Shown here piece after piece: positions 8,911 to 16,365 of a DNA stretch of 64,000 nt. Origin of the DNA: Amycolatopsis umgeniensis (GTDB lineage Bacteria; Actinomycetota; Actinomycetes; Mycobacteriales; Pseudonocardiaceae); assembly GCF_014205155.1 (NCBI RefSeq), contig NZ_JACHMX010000001.1, positions 5,456,001 through 5,520,000 of the forward strand, written 5' to 3'. Every line of letters starts with the position of its first letter. The stretch's first letter is position 1. The notes beneath the pieces are model-generated. The model was given only the letters and a program-made list of their open reading frames with translations. It had not been told where the DNA came from and ran no database searches. The translations under genes were made by a program, and so were the position numbers.

Positions 8911-9414
8911 ATGAAGATGTCGCCGCAGGTTGGCCTGATCATGGGCAGCGATTCGGACTGGCCGACGATGGAAGCGGCAGGCCAGGCGCTGGACGAATTC
9001 GGCATCGAGTACGAAGTCGGCGTCTACTCGGCGCACCGCACTCCGCAGCGGATGCTCGACTACGCGACGTCGGCCGCTTCGCGTGGCGTGCGCGTGATCA
9101 TCGCGGGCGCCGGCGGGGCGGCGCACCTGCCGGGCATGGTCGCCTCGGCGACGGTGCTGCCGGTGATCGGGGTGCCGGTGCCGCTGAAGTACCTCGACGG
9201 CATGGACTCGCTGCTCTCGATCGTGCAGATGCCCGCCGGTGTCCCGGTCGCGACGGTTTCCGTCGGCGGCGCGCGGAACGCGGGCCTGCTCGCGGTCCGC
9301 GTCCTCGCCGCGTCCGACGTAGGACTTCAGGCGAAGATGGCGCAATTCCAGGCGGACCTCGAGCAACTGGTGCTCGACAAGGACGCCGCACTGCGCAAAC
9401 GCGTCGAAGGCTGA
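8911..9414 (+). CDS. purE: N5-carboxyaminoimidazole ribonucleotide mutase PurE
   Basis: A 167-residue class I PurE converting N5-CAIR to CAIR. The signature [20 protein letters not shown] lies at the N-terminus, with [14 protein letters not shown] carrying the catalytic histidine, and [27 protein letters not shown] in the middle, all intact. ATG at 8911 is called; ATG 8917 is possible. The stop of purK is four bases upstream, so translation is coupled. The gene order with an acyl-CoA dehydrogenase nearby matches mycobacteria, although here a synthetase gene on the other strand is inserted. Confidence 0.97.
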   Translation: MKMSPQVGLIMGSDSDWPTMEAAGQALDEFGIEYEVGVYSAHRTPQRMLDYATSAASRGVRVIIAGAGGAAHLPGMVASATVLPVIGVPVPLKYLDGMDSLLSIVQMPAGVPVATVSVGGARNAGLLAVRVLAASDVGLQAKMAQFQADLEQLVLDKDAALRKRVEG

Positions 9415-9417
9415 CGC

Positions 9418-11070
9418 TCAGTCGGCGAGTTGCTTCCGCAGCTCCCGTTTGAGCACCTTCCCGGCGGCCGAAACCGGGATCTGGTCGACGAAGTGGATCG
9501 CCCGCAGCCGTTTGTACGGCACGACGCGAGTGCCGACGGCCTCCATGAGCTGCTCGGCGGTGACGTTCTCGTCGCTGCGGACCACGAACGCGACCGGCAG
9601 CTCGCCGACCTCGGCGTCCGGTTTCCCGACGACGGCCGCCGCGGAGACCCCGGGCAGGGTGATCAGGAGCTCCTCGAGCTCGCGCGGGAAGACGTTGTAT
9701 CCCTTGTAGAGCAGCATGTCCTTCTTGCGATCCACAATGGACAGATAGCCGTCTTCGTCGAGGACGCCGATGTCGCCGGTGTGCAGCCAGCCGTCGACGA
9801 GCGCGGCCGAGGTCTCCTCGGGGCGGTTGCGATAGCCGGTCATCACCTGCGGGCCGCGCAGGCACACCTCGCCGCGTTCCCCGGCGGGCAAGGGATCCTC
9901 GCCGCCTTCGGCCGGGACGATCTTGACCTCGGTGTCGGGGATCGGCAGGCCGACCGAGCCGACCTTCCGGACGGCGGAGCGAAAGGACGGCGCGATGACG
10001 GCGCCCATGGTGACCTCGGTGAGGCCGTAGCCCTCGATGACGAGCACGCCGGGGAAGCGGTTCTGCAGGGCGCGGATCATCTCGTGGTTCATCGGCGCCG
10101 CGCCGGAGCCGATGGTCAGTACCGAAGACAGGTCGGCCGTGTGAAACTCGGGGCAGGCGAGCAGCGCGGCGAACAACGCGGGCGCGCCGCCGATGGTGGT
10201 GACCCGCAGCATCTCGGCGTCGGCCACGTACGCGGCCGGGTCGAAGCGGTCGTGCAGGACGACGGTGCCGCCGTCGAGCAACGGGACGTTGAGCGCGGCG
10301 ATCGTGCCCATGGCGTGGAACCACGGCGTCAGGTTGAGGGCGATCCCGGTGCCGATCCGGGACGGCCATTCGTCCGGGCCGCCGAACTGCTCGACGATCA
10401 CCTCGCCCGCGTCGTCGACGGCGGGGACCGCGCCCAGCCGCCAGCAGGAACTCTGCAGGCTGTTGACCACGACGTTCCGGTGCGGCAGGCAGACACCCTT
10501 CGAACGTCCGGTGGTGCCGCCCGTGTACGCCAGATGGGCGAGATCGCGGTAAATGTCGATCTCCACGTCCGGCCGCTCGTCGGAGTGACCGGAGTGGAAC
10601 TCGGTGAACTCGACCTCTCCCTGCCCCAAGGCCTCGGGCGGGTGAACGACGATGCTCAGCCGGACCGAGGTCCGATCGCGGATCGAAGCGAGCACCCGCG
10701 CGACCGGCCCGACGGTGACGGCGGCGACCGCCCCGGCGTCGGCCAGCTGGAAAGCGAGGTCCTCCGGCGGGAGCAGGGGGTTCGCCGGGCTGAAGGTGGC
10801 ACCGGCGAGCAGCGTCCCGTAGTACGCGACCGGATACGCCAGGCAGTTCGGCAGGTGGAGCGCGACGACGTCACCCCGTCCGATGCCCTCGGCGCGCAGG
10901 GCGTTCGCGAACCGGCAGGCCGCGCTGTACGTCTCGGCGAAGGTGAGGCTCTGGTCTCCGTGGGCGAAGGCCGTGCGGGAGCCCCAGCGAGCAGCGGCGC
11001 CTGCCAGCACCGAGCCGACCGGGACCTCGGGATACTCGAGCGACCGGGGGAACGGGGTGAGCTGCATCAC
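9418..11070 (-). CDS. Acyl-CoA synthetase (4-coumarate-CoA ligase-like, AMP-binding)
   Basis: A 550-residue ANL-superfamily enzyme that adenylates a carboxylic acid and transfers it to CoA. The AMP-binding P-loop YTGGTTGRSKGV lies near residue 185, followed by VIEGYGLTE (A5), DGWLHTGDIG (A7), VDRKKDMLLYKGYNVFPRELEE (A8 hinge) and the C-terminal lysine motif VSAAGKVLKRELRKQL (A10). All catalytic motifs are present. The first codons are GTG-ATG at 11070. It is divergent from an acyl-CoA dehydrogenase, and the shared spacer contains an inverted repeat. A fatty- or aryl-acid catabolic role is likely; the substrate is unknown. Confidence 0.92.
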   Translation of the reverse strand: MMQLTPFPRSLEYPEVPVGSVLAGAAARWGSRTAFAHGDQSLTFAETYSAACRFANALRAEGIGRGDVVALHLPNCLAYPVAYYGTLLAGATFSPANPLLPPEDLAFQLADAGAVAAVTVGPVARVLASIRDRTSVRLSIVVHPPEALGQGEVEFTEFHSGHSDERPDVEIDIYRDLAHLAYTGGTTGRSKGVCLPHRNVVVNSLQSSCWRLGAVPAVDDAGEVIVEQFGGPDEWPSRIGTGIALNLTPWFHAMGTIAALNVPLLDGGTVVLHDRFDPAAYVADAEMLRVTTIGGAPALFAALLACPEFHTADLSSVLTIGSGAAPMNHEMIRALQNRFPGVLVIEGYGLTEVTMGAVIAPSFRSAVRKVGSVGLPIPDTEVKIVPAEGGEDPLPAGERGEVCLRGPQVMTGYRNRPEETSAALVDGWLHTGDIGVLDEDGYLSIVDRKKDMLLYKGYNVFPRELEELLITLPGVSAAAVVGKPDAEVGELPVAFVVRSDENVTAEQLMEAVGTRVVPYKRLRAIHFVDQIPVSAAGKVLKRELRKQLAD

Positions 11071-11102
11071 CCGAACGTACGGACTTTGCGGTCAAAGACA
11101 CA

Positions 11103-11137
11103 AGCGCTCGCGATGTCGCACAATGTGAACGAGCGCT
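11103..11137. promoter_or_regulatory. Inverted repeat in divergent acyl-CoA ligase / dehydrogenase promoter
   Basis: AGCGCTCG (11103-11110) and CGAGCGCT (11130-11137) are perfect inverted arms separated by 19 bases, in the 100-base spacer between two divergent genes of acyl-CoA metabolism. A TetR-type fatty-acid regulator site is a reasonable guess; no regulator gene is adjacent. Confidence 0.4.
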
Positions 11138-11172
11138 AACATCGGTCGAACTCCCATTCACGGTTTGAAGAG

Positions 11173-12345
11173 GTGACGAAGGTGTCTGACGGCCCGGGTC
11201 TGTACCAGCTTGCCGAGGAGCACGAAGAGCTGCGGGCCGCGGTGCGTGCCCTGGCGGAGAAGGAGATCGAGCCGTACGCGGCCGAGGTCGACGAGGACGA
11301 GCGCTACCCGATCGAGGCGTACAACGCGCTGGTCAAGTCGGGTTTCAACGCCGTCCACATCGAGGAGGCCTACGACGGCCAGGGCGCGGACGCCATCGGC
11401 GCGTGCATCGTGATCGAAGAGGTCGCGCGTGTCGACGCGTCGGCGTCGCTGATCCCGGCGGTCAACAAGCTGGGCACCGTGCCGATCATCCTTTCCGCGT
11501 CGGAAGACCTCAAGAAGCTGGTGCTGCCGTCGATCGCCTCCGGCGAGACCTCGGCGTCGTACGCGCTTTCGGAGCGCGAAGCCGGCTCGGACACCGCCTC
11601 GATGCGCACCCGCGCGAAGCTCGACGGCGACCACTGGGTGCTGAACGGCACCAAGTGCTGGATCACCAACGCGGGTGAATCGTCCTGGTACACCGTGATG
11701 GCGGTGACCGACCCCAACGCCGAGAAGAAGGCCAACGGCATCTCCGCGTTCGTCGTGCACAAGGACGACCCCGGCTTCACCGTCGGCTCGAAGGAGCGGA
11801 AGCTCGGCATCAAGGGCTCGCCGACCCGCGAGATCCACTTCGAGAACTGCACCATCCCCGCCGACCGCATCATCGGCGAGCCCGGCACCGGCCTGAAGAC
11901 CGCGCTGCGCACCCTCGACCACACCCGCCCGACCATCGGCGCGCAGGCGCTGGGCATCGCGCAGGGCGCGCTCGACGCGTCCATCGCGTACGTCAAGGAG
12001 CGCAAGCAGTTCGGCAAGGCGATCTCGGAGTTCCAGGGCGTCCAGTTCATGCTGGCCGACATGGGCATCAAGATCGAGGCCGCCCGGAACCTCGTCTACG
12101 CCTCCGCCGCGGCGACCGAACGCGGCGACAAGCGCGGCGGCTACATGGCCGCGGCCGCGAAGGCGTACGCGTCGGACATCGCGATGTCGGTGACGACGGA
12201 CGCGGTGCAGCTCTTCGGCGGCGCGGGCTACACGCGCGACTTCCCGGTGGAGCGCATGATGCGCGACGCGAAGATCACCCAGATCTACGAAGGCACCAAC
12301 CAGATCCAGCGCATGGTCATGGCACGCGCCCTGCTCAAGGGCTGA
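11173..12345 (+). CDS. Acyl-CoA dehydrogenase (FadE25-like)
   Basis: A 390-residue FAD enzyme that makes the alpha,beta double bond in beta-oxidation. The N-terminal helical domain is followed by SYALSEREAGSDTASMRT and GTKCWITNAGESSWYTV (FAD/acyl binding). The C-terminal helical domain carries RKQFGKAISEFQ, YTRDFPVERMMRDAKITQIYEGTNQIQRMV, with the glutamate of YEGTNQIQ as catalytic base. Length is normal. GTG 11173 follows a GAAGAGG sequence; GTG 11182 is an alternative. In M. tuberculosis the fadE25 gene sits beside purE and purK, so this is probably the orthologue. Confidence 0.93.
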   Translation: MTKVSDGPGLYQLAEEHEELRAAVRALAEKEIEPYAAEVDEDERYPIEAYNALVKSGFNAVHIEEAYDGQGADAIGACIVIEEVARVDASASLIPAVNKLGTVPIILSASEDLKKLVLPSIASGETSASYALSEREAGSDTASMRTRAKLDGDHWVLNGTKCWITNAGESSWYTVMAVTDPNAEKKANGISAFVVHKDDPGFTVGSKERKLGIKGSPTREIHFENCTIPADRIIGEPGTGLKTALRTLDHTRPTIGAQALGIAQGALDASIAYVKERKQFGKAISEFQGVQFMLADMGIKIEAARNLVYASAAATERGDKRGGYMAAAAKAYASDIAMSVTTDAVQLFGGAGYTRDFPVERMMRDAKITQIYEGTNQIQRMVMARALLKG

Positions 12346-12705
12346 CTTTCGCCAAGTACATGAAGGCCCCCTTCCCTCGGCTCAGCCGAGGGAAGGGGGC
12401 CTTCACGCGATTGCGGCCTACGCGACCAGAGGGCCAATTACGCGAATTCGCGTGATCGGGCGGCGAATTCGCGTGATTGGACGGCGAATTCGCGTGATTG
12501 AGGGCCGAACACACGTGATTGGGGGCGGAACACGCCCGCGACCGGGTTTCGCTCAGTGTCGTCCGTCTGGACACGTGAGTTCGGCGCTCGATCACGCGTG
12601 TTCGCCGCCCAAGCACGCGAAACCGTCACTTTGCGGCGGGCTGTCACGCAAGTAGGTGACCGATCGCGCTGCACCGGTGAGATGCTTCACGGAAGTACGG
12701 CGATC
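12346..12705. repeat. Repeat-filled spacer: hairpin plus 21-bp CGTGATTG repeats
   Basis: A 360-base spacer with no supported gene. It begins with a perfect hairpin at 12361-12405: 22-base arms starting TGAAGGCCCCCTTCCC, one-base loop, 16 bases after the dehydrogenase stop. Then come 21-base repeats, with two well-preserved units (12459-12479, 12480-12500) reading GCGGCGAATTCGCGTGATTG or close to it, a diverged third (12501-12521, GGCCGAACACACGTGATTG), and a partial unit before them from 12434. Between 12570 and 12620 the same motif recurs on the opposite strand (GATCACGCGTGTTCGCCGCC). Related units occur at 19920-20062. The units share no spacers, so this is not CRISPR. Confidence 0.75.
12361..12405. 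terminator. Perfect 22-bp hairpin after the acyl-CoA dehydrogenase
   Basis: Two 22-base complementary arms (12361-12382 and 12384-12405) with a single-base centre, 16 bases past the stop codon. There is no T-run, as usual in high-GC actinobacteria. It belongs to the dispersed GTGAAGG...CCTTCAC family described under findings. Confidence 0.7.
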
Positions 12706-13161
12706 ATGGGCCGACGGTGTCACTCTCGAAGGATGTTCTGGTCCGCACCGGTGTCGTGGACACCGCACGACGAGGCCGAGCTGATCGCCGGCTGGCGGTT
12801 GTGGCTCGAGCTCGGGGATCGCCTGTGGCCGTCGGCCGCGTGGGACGGGACGGCGGCCGACGTCGTCAAGCCGCTGCGCGAGCTGGTCGCGGCCTGCGAC
12901 GAGATCGAGACGGGTTACCGCAAGGCCGTCGAGGAGCCCTCCGACGAGTTCATCCGGATCATCCAGTTCCTCGTGTGGACCGTCAGCACGGTGATCGAGC
13001 TGTGGGCCGACGACGAGGTCCCGCTCGACGCCGAGCGGATAGCGTTGCTCCACGCCGATCTGGCCGGGTTCGCCGAGCAGGCCGAGCGGGTGCTCGCGGT
13101 GCTGGCCGTCAGCGGGGGCTGGACGGGTCTGGCCGCGGAGCATCGGCGGACGGATCGCTGA
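12706..13161 (+). CDS. Hypothetical protein, about 151 residues
   Basis: Not recognised. The protein is acidic and probably helical: FWSAPVSWTPHDEAELIAGW, then LRELVAACDEIETGYRKAVEE and IIQFLVWTVSTVIELWADD, and a C-terminal LAGFAEQAERVLAVLAVSGGW. No signal peptide is visible and no catalytic motif stands out. The start is uncertain: ATG 12706 has GGAAG ten bases upstream, while ATG 12733 (MFWSAPVSW) is a plausible shorter start. Reading further upstream would run into the repeat array. The 3' end overlaps the convergent gene at 13109-13564 by 53 bases. Confidence 0.6.
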   Translation: MGRRCHSRRMFWSAPVSWTPHDEAELIAGWRLWLELGDRLWPSAAWDGTAADVVKPLRELVAACDEIETGYRKAVEEPSDEFIRIIQFLVWTVSTVIELWADDEVPLDAERIALLHADLAGFAEQAERVLAVLAVSGGWTGLAAEHRRTDR

Positions 13162-13564
13162 GCGACTCCGGTTTCTCGACCCAAGCGAACCTCGAGCCCG
13201 CGAGGTGGTCGTCCAGCGGGCGGTCCAGCGAGAGCAGGGTCACCGGGCTGCCGAACGGGTCTTCGCCGGGCGCGATCCCGTAGCCGATTTCGACCACGGA
13301 GTCTTCCTTTTCGTCCGACTCGACGTCGTGCCGGGTGATGCCGTTGTCGATCGACCACGTGCCGCCGAGGGTGCGGTGGAATTTCAAGGCCAGTTTGCCG
13401 GGGGTGAACGCCGCCCACGTGTAGCGCGACACCGTGAACTCGGTGCTCCAGCTCGACCAGTAGAGCCATCCTGAGCCGTCGCCGCGGAACGCGAGTTCGG
13501 CGGACTCGACATCGCTCGGATACAGCATGCGATCCGACCACAGGCCGATCAGGCGTTCATCCAT
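13109..13564 (-). CDS. Hypothetical protein, about 151 residues
   Basis: Not recognised with confidence. It starts MDERLIGLWSDRMLYPSDVE and contains a beta-rich core (ELAFRGDGSGWLYWSSWSTEFTVSRYTWA, LALKFHRTLGGTWSIDNG, DSVVEIGYGIAPGEDPFG, TLLSLDRPLDDH), followed by a charged Pro/Ser tail. This resembles small actinobacterial proteins of lipocalin-like or 'GLWxSD' type, but that is only a fold impression. ATG 13564 is chosen (GTG one codon upstream is possible); the long upstream open frame is antisense to doxX. Convergent overlap with the gene at 12706. Confidence 0.6.
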   Translation of the reverse strand: MDERLIGLWSDRMLYPSDVESAELAFRGDGSGWLYWSSWSTEFTVSRYTWAAFTPGKLALKFHRTLGGTWSIDNGITRHDVESDEKEDSVVEIGYGIAPGEDPFGSPVTLLSLDRPLDDHLAGSRFAWVEKPESLSDPSADAPRPDPSSPR

Positions 13565-13713
13565 CACCCAGGAGATTCTGCCCGCCGGTCGTTCGGGACA
13601 ACGGCGCCGTCCGGGCGAATAACCTCCGCGACCTTCCACAGAGGACAGGGTCCGGTTCCTGTCGGGTACCTGTCGATCACGCTCCGGAGGTGCCGTCCGA
13701 GGCGCTCGGTGCC

Positions 13714-13731
13714 TTACCGTGATCCCGGTAA
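13714..13731. promoter_or_regulatory. Short inverted repeat upstream of doxX
   Basis: TTACCG and CGGTAA flank six bases (TGATCC) about 35 bases before the DoxX start. It could be an operator for the DoxX gene. No regulator is linked. Confidence 0.3.
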
Positions 13732-13765
13732 GTTGAATATTCACCGACCAGAAAGCTGATACCCG

Positions 13766-14191
13766 ATGTTCGCTCGTTTCAAGGATGTCGCCCTTCTGCT
13801 GGGCCGGATCGGTGTCGGTGTGGTCTTCCTCGCACACGGCCTGCAGAAGTGGGAAAACGGGATCGACGGCACCGCGAAGTTCTTCGAGCAGACAGGCATC
13901 CCGCTGCCGACACTCGCGGCGATCTTCGCGATCGCGGTGGAGATCGTGGGAGCCATCTTGTTCATCGTCGGTTTCCTGACGCCGCTGGTCGGCCTCGGCT
14001 TCGTCGTGGTCTCCGTCGGCGCACTGCTCTCGGTGCACCTCGACAACGGCCTGACCGGTCAGGGTGGCTACGAACTCGTCCTCGTCCTGGCGGTGGCCGG
14101 ACTCGCGATCGGCTTCAACGCCGGAAAACTGTCGCTCGACCACGTGCTCTTCGGACGCAAGCGTGAGGCGAAGCAGCTTCAGGACGCCTGA
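13766..14191 (+). CDS. DoxX family membrane protein
   Basis: A 141-residue four-helix membrane protein of the DoxX/SURF4-like family. The N-terminal LLLGRIGVGVVFLAHGLQKW is the family entry motif (helix 1 and the conserved H-x-x-x-K region). Then come FFEQTGIPLPTLAAIFAIAVEIVGAILFIVGF (helix 2 with the conserved acidic residue), LVGLGFVVVSVGALLSVHL and ELVLVLAVAGLAIGF. In mycobacteria a DoxX protein works with superoxide dismutase and a thiosulfate sulfurtransferase in redox defence; neither partner is nearby. It ends before a bidirectional terminator. Confidence 0.88.
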   Translation: MFARFKDVALLLGRIGVGVVFLAHGLQKWENGIDGTAKFFEQTGIPLPTLAAIFAIAVEIVGAILFIVGFLTPLVGLGFVVVSVGALLSVHLDNGLTGQGGYELVLVLAVAGLAIGFNAGKLSLDHVLFGRKREAKQLQDA

Positions 14192-14207
14192 TCTCCAAGC
14201 CTGACAA

Positions 14208-14239
14208 GAATGGGCCGCTCCGCCGGGAACGGCCCATTC
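14208..14239. terminator. Bidirectional hairpin terminator
   Basis: GAATGGGCCG (14208-14217) and CGGCCCATTC (14230-14239) form a ten-base-pair stem with a 12-base loop. It lies between the convergent doxX and TIGR03089 genes, so it can serve both. Confidence 0.8.
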
Positions 14240-14246
14240 TGTCGTG

Positions 14247-14954
14247 TCAGGCGGGGAGATCCGCGGTCGTCCGTTCGGATTCGCGCCGGGACGCGAGTTT
14301 GGCCGGATCCGCGTCGGTGACCTGGACCAGATGCGCACCGGCCGCGAGCGGTGTCAGGAATCCCGCGAGGATCCCGTCCTCGCCGGACCATTCCACAGTG
14401 GACAGGACGCGATCCTCGGCCGACAGCCCCAAGCCGGAAGCGCGGGAGCGAGCTTCGGCGAGCACTTCATCCACAGTGGACGAACCCAGCGCCGGAGTGT
14501 CGCCGGGAATGGGGAACAGCGGGCTGAACTGGTCGCCCGAAAGCCGGGCCTCGGTCAGGTAGTCCATGGCGCCGTCGGGTACGGAGCCGGCGGGCAGCCC
14601 GAGTCCCATCGGGTGCAGCGAGACGACGGCCGTCGCGGCCGCGGCGGAAGCGCCGCCCGGGGCGACGAACGCCACCCGCGCGCCCGCGGTCTCCGTCACC
14701 ACCCTGGCACCGCACCACCACGCGCCCAGCAGGACACCGGCGGTCTGCCAATGCGACGGCAGCACCACGGCGACCTCGTCACCCGGTTCGACGTCGAACT
14801 CGTCGACCAGCCAGTTCGCCGTTTTGGCCGCCCAGTTCACCGTGGTCGCCACGGACAGTTCGACCCGGCTGCCCTGCTTGTCGTCGTAGTGCGTGATCAG
14901 CGGTTTCGCGGGCGACCCGAGCAGGGGCCGCAGCAGCAGTTCGGTGAGGCTCAC
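14247..14954 (-). CDS. TIGR03089 family protein
   Basis: About 235 residues matching the actinobacterial TIGR03089 family, which resembles the N-terminal part of AMP-binding enzymes but lacks the catalytic motifs. It starts VSLTELLLRPLLGSPAKPLITHYDD and continues RVELSVATTVNWAAKTANWLVDEFDVEPGDEVAVVLPSHWQTAGVLLGAWWCGA, a pattern like the ANL core A1-A2 region. No P-loop is present. The GTG at 14954 is preferred, since it follows GGGGGC and abuts the LCP gene stop 11 bases upstream. In M. tuberculosis Rv3268 stands beside the LCP gene Rv3267 in the same way. Function unknown. Confidence 0.85.
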   Translation of the reverse strand: MSLTELLLRPLLGSPAKPLITHYDDKQGSRVELSVATTVNWAAKTANWLVDEFDVEPGDEVAVVLPSHWQTAGVLLGAWWCGARVVTETAGARVAFVAPGGASAAAATAVVSLHPMGLGLPAGSVPDGAMDYLTEARLSGDQFSPLFPIPGDTPALGSSTVDEVLAEARSRASGLGLSAEDRVLSTVEWSGEDGILAGFLTPLAAGAHLVQVTDADPAKLASRRESERTTADLPA

Positions 14955-14964
14955 GCCCCCAACG

Positions 14965-16275
14965 CTAGTTGACGCAGGGAACGCTCGACGCGGCGAGAGC
15001 CGCACCGGGGGCGCTGCCGCCACCGCCACGGCCCACCAGGCCGGAGACGAAGGTCCGCACGGCGGCGGCGTCGATCTCGACGATGCTCTGCCCGTCCGCG
15101 CTGCGGCCGTTGATGTTGATCACCGGGATGGTCGTGAACGTCAGGTCGCCCGACGCGATCCCCTTCGCCTGCTGTGCGAACTCCAGCAGGTCCAGCCCCT
15201 CGTCCAGGACGATCGACCGGCGCACGACGTCCATCAGCCCGCTCATCGTCGACGGGCTGGTCAGCGTGCCCGCCGAGAGCACCTGGTTCAGGGCCGAGGA
15301 CAGGAAGGTCTGCTGCCGCACGATGCGGTCGAGGTCGCCGCGCGGCAGGTTCTTCCGCTGCCGTACGAAGGAGAGCGCCTCACCGCCGGAAACGGTCTGT
15401 TCACCGCGCCGGAAGTTCGCGCCGGAGTCCTTGTCCTCGGTGGAGTGGTTCAGGCAGACCTTCACGCCACCCAGGGCCTCGGTCAGCAGGTAGAACCCGA
15501 GCAGGTTGACCTCGGCGTAGTGGTCGATGCGGATCCGCGTCAGGTCCTGAACGGTCTGGACCAGTGCCTTGCGGCCTTCCTGGTCGGAGTCGCGTTCGAG
15601 TTTCGCCTGGTCGGGCTCGCCGCGGTGGGCGTTCGCGTAGTTGGCCTTCGCGACGCCGTACGCCGAATTGATCTTGTTGGGGCCGCGGCCGGGGATCTCG
15701 GTCCAGGTGTCGCGCGGAATCGAGATACCGGACGGTTTCCCGCCGTTCTTCGGGATGCGCAGGATGATGATGGTGTCGGTGTTGACGCCCGGCTTTTCCT
15801 CCGTGCGCAGCTCCTTGAGGACCTTGAGCGGCAGCGGATTGCCTTGCGCGTCGGTGCGGGCGTCGCTGCCGACCAGGAGGATGTCGTTCGCGCCGTCGTC
15901 GGCGGGCGGCGCGGCGGGATCGTCCGGTTTGCTCAGCGCGTTCGTCGTGGGGACGTTGTCCTGCAGCTGGTCCTTGGTGACGTAGGCGTAGCCCGTCGTG
16001 CCGAGGGCGAGCAGCGAAACGAGGCCGAGCGCGATCCGGCGGGTGATCCGGCCGGCGCGGCGCAGCCCGCGTTCGGGTACGGCGAGCACTCCCGAGACCG
16101 CTTCGTCCTCGGGCGGGCCGGACGGCTGGGGGAGCGGATTCCGCGGGTACGGGGTCGGGACGAACCGGGGCTCTTCGTCACTCTCGGTGTCCGACGCGGT
16201 GTCTTCTTCCGGCTTCGTGTCTTCGGCGTCCAACTGCTCAGAACGCGCATCGGTGTCTTTGTCTTCGCTGTCCAT
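14965..16275 (-). CDS. LytR-CpsA-Psr family cell-wall ligase (copy 1)
   Basis: A 436-residue LCP phosphotransferase, the family that attaches arabinogalactan or other undecaprenyl-linked glycans to peptidoglycan. It has an acidic cytoplasmic N-terminus (DSEDKDTDARSEQ), one TM helix near residue 75 (ALGLVSLLALGTTGYAYVT), and then the LCP domain: DILLVGSDARTDAQGNPLP, TDTIIILRIPKNGG, SIPRDTWTEIP, KINSAYGVAK, INLLGF-like EVNLLGFYLLTEALGGVKVCLN, ALSFVRQRKNLPRGDLDRIVRQQ. The catalytic Arg/Asp residues are present. It ends SSVPCVN, the same last five residues as copy 2. The M. tuberculosis counterpart by context is Rv3267. Confidence 0.93.
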   Translation of the reverse strand: MDSEDKDTDARSEQLDAEDTKPEEDTASDTESDEEPRFVPTPYPRNPLPQPSGPPEDEAVSGVLAVPERGLRRAGRITRRIALGLVSLLALGTTGYAYVTKDQLQDNVPTTNALSKPDDPAAPPADDGANDILLVGSDARTDAQGNPLPLKVLKELRTEEKPGVNTDTIIILRIPKNGGKPSGISIPRDTWTEIPGRGPNKINSAYGVAKANYANAHRGEPDQAKLERDSDQEGRKALVQTVQDLTRIRIDHYAEVNLLGFYLLTEALGGVKVCLNHSTEDKDSGANFRRGEQTVSGGEALSFVRQRKNLPRGDLDRIVRQQTFLSSALNQVLSAGTLTSPSTMSGLMDVVRRSIVLDEGLDLLEFAQQAKGIASGDLTFTTIPVININGRSADGQSIVEIDAAAVRTFVSGLVGRGGGGSAPGAALAASSVPCVN

Positions 16276-16365
16276 CCCTACTCACCTCCCCTGGAGCTGC
16301 TCGCTAGTCCGATCGTAGGAGAAGGCTAGGCCACCATGAGGTCGGCCACGCTGAGTACCCGGCCA

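Noticed and set aside
12434..12620. CRISPR array
   Set aside because: Units are contiguous (period 21), without spacers, imperfect, and no cas genes are near.
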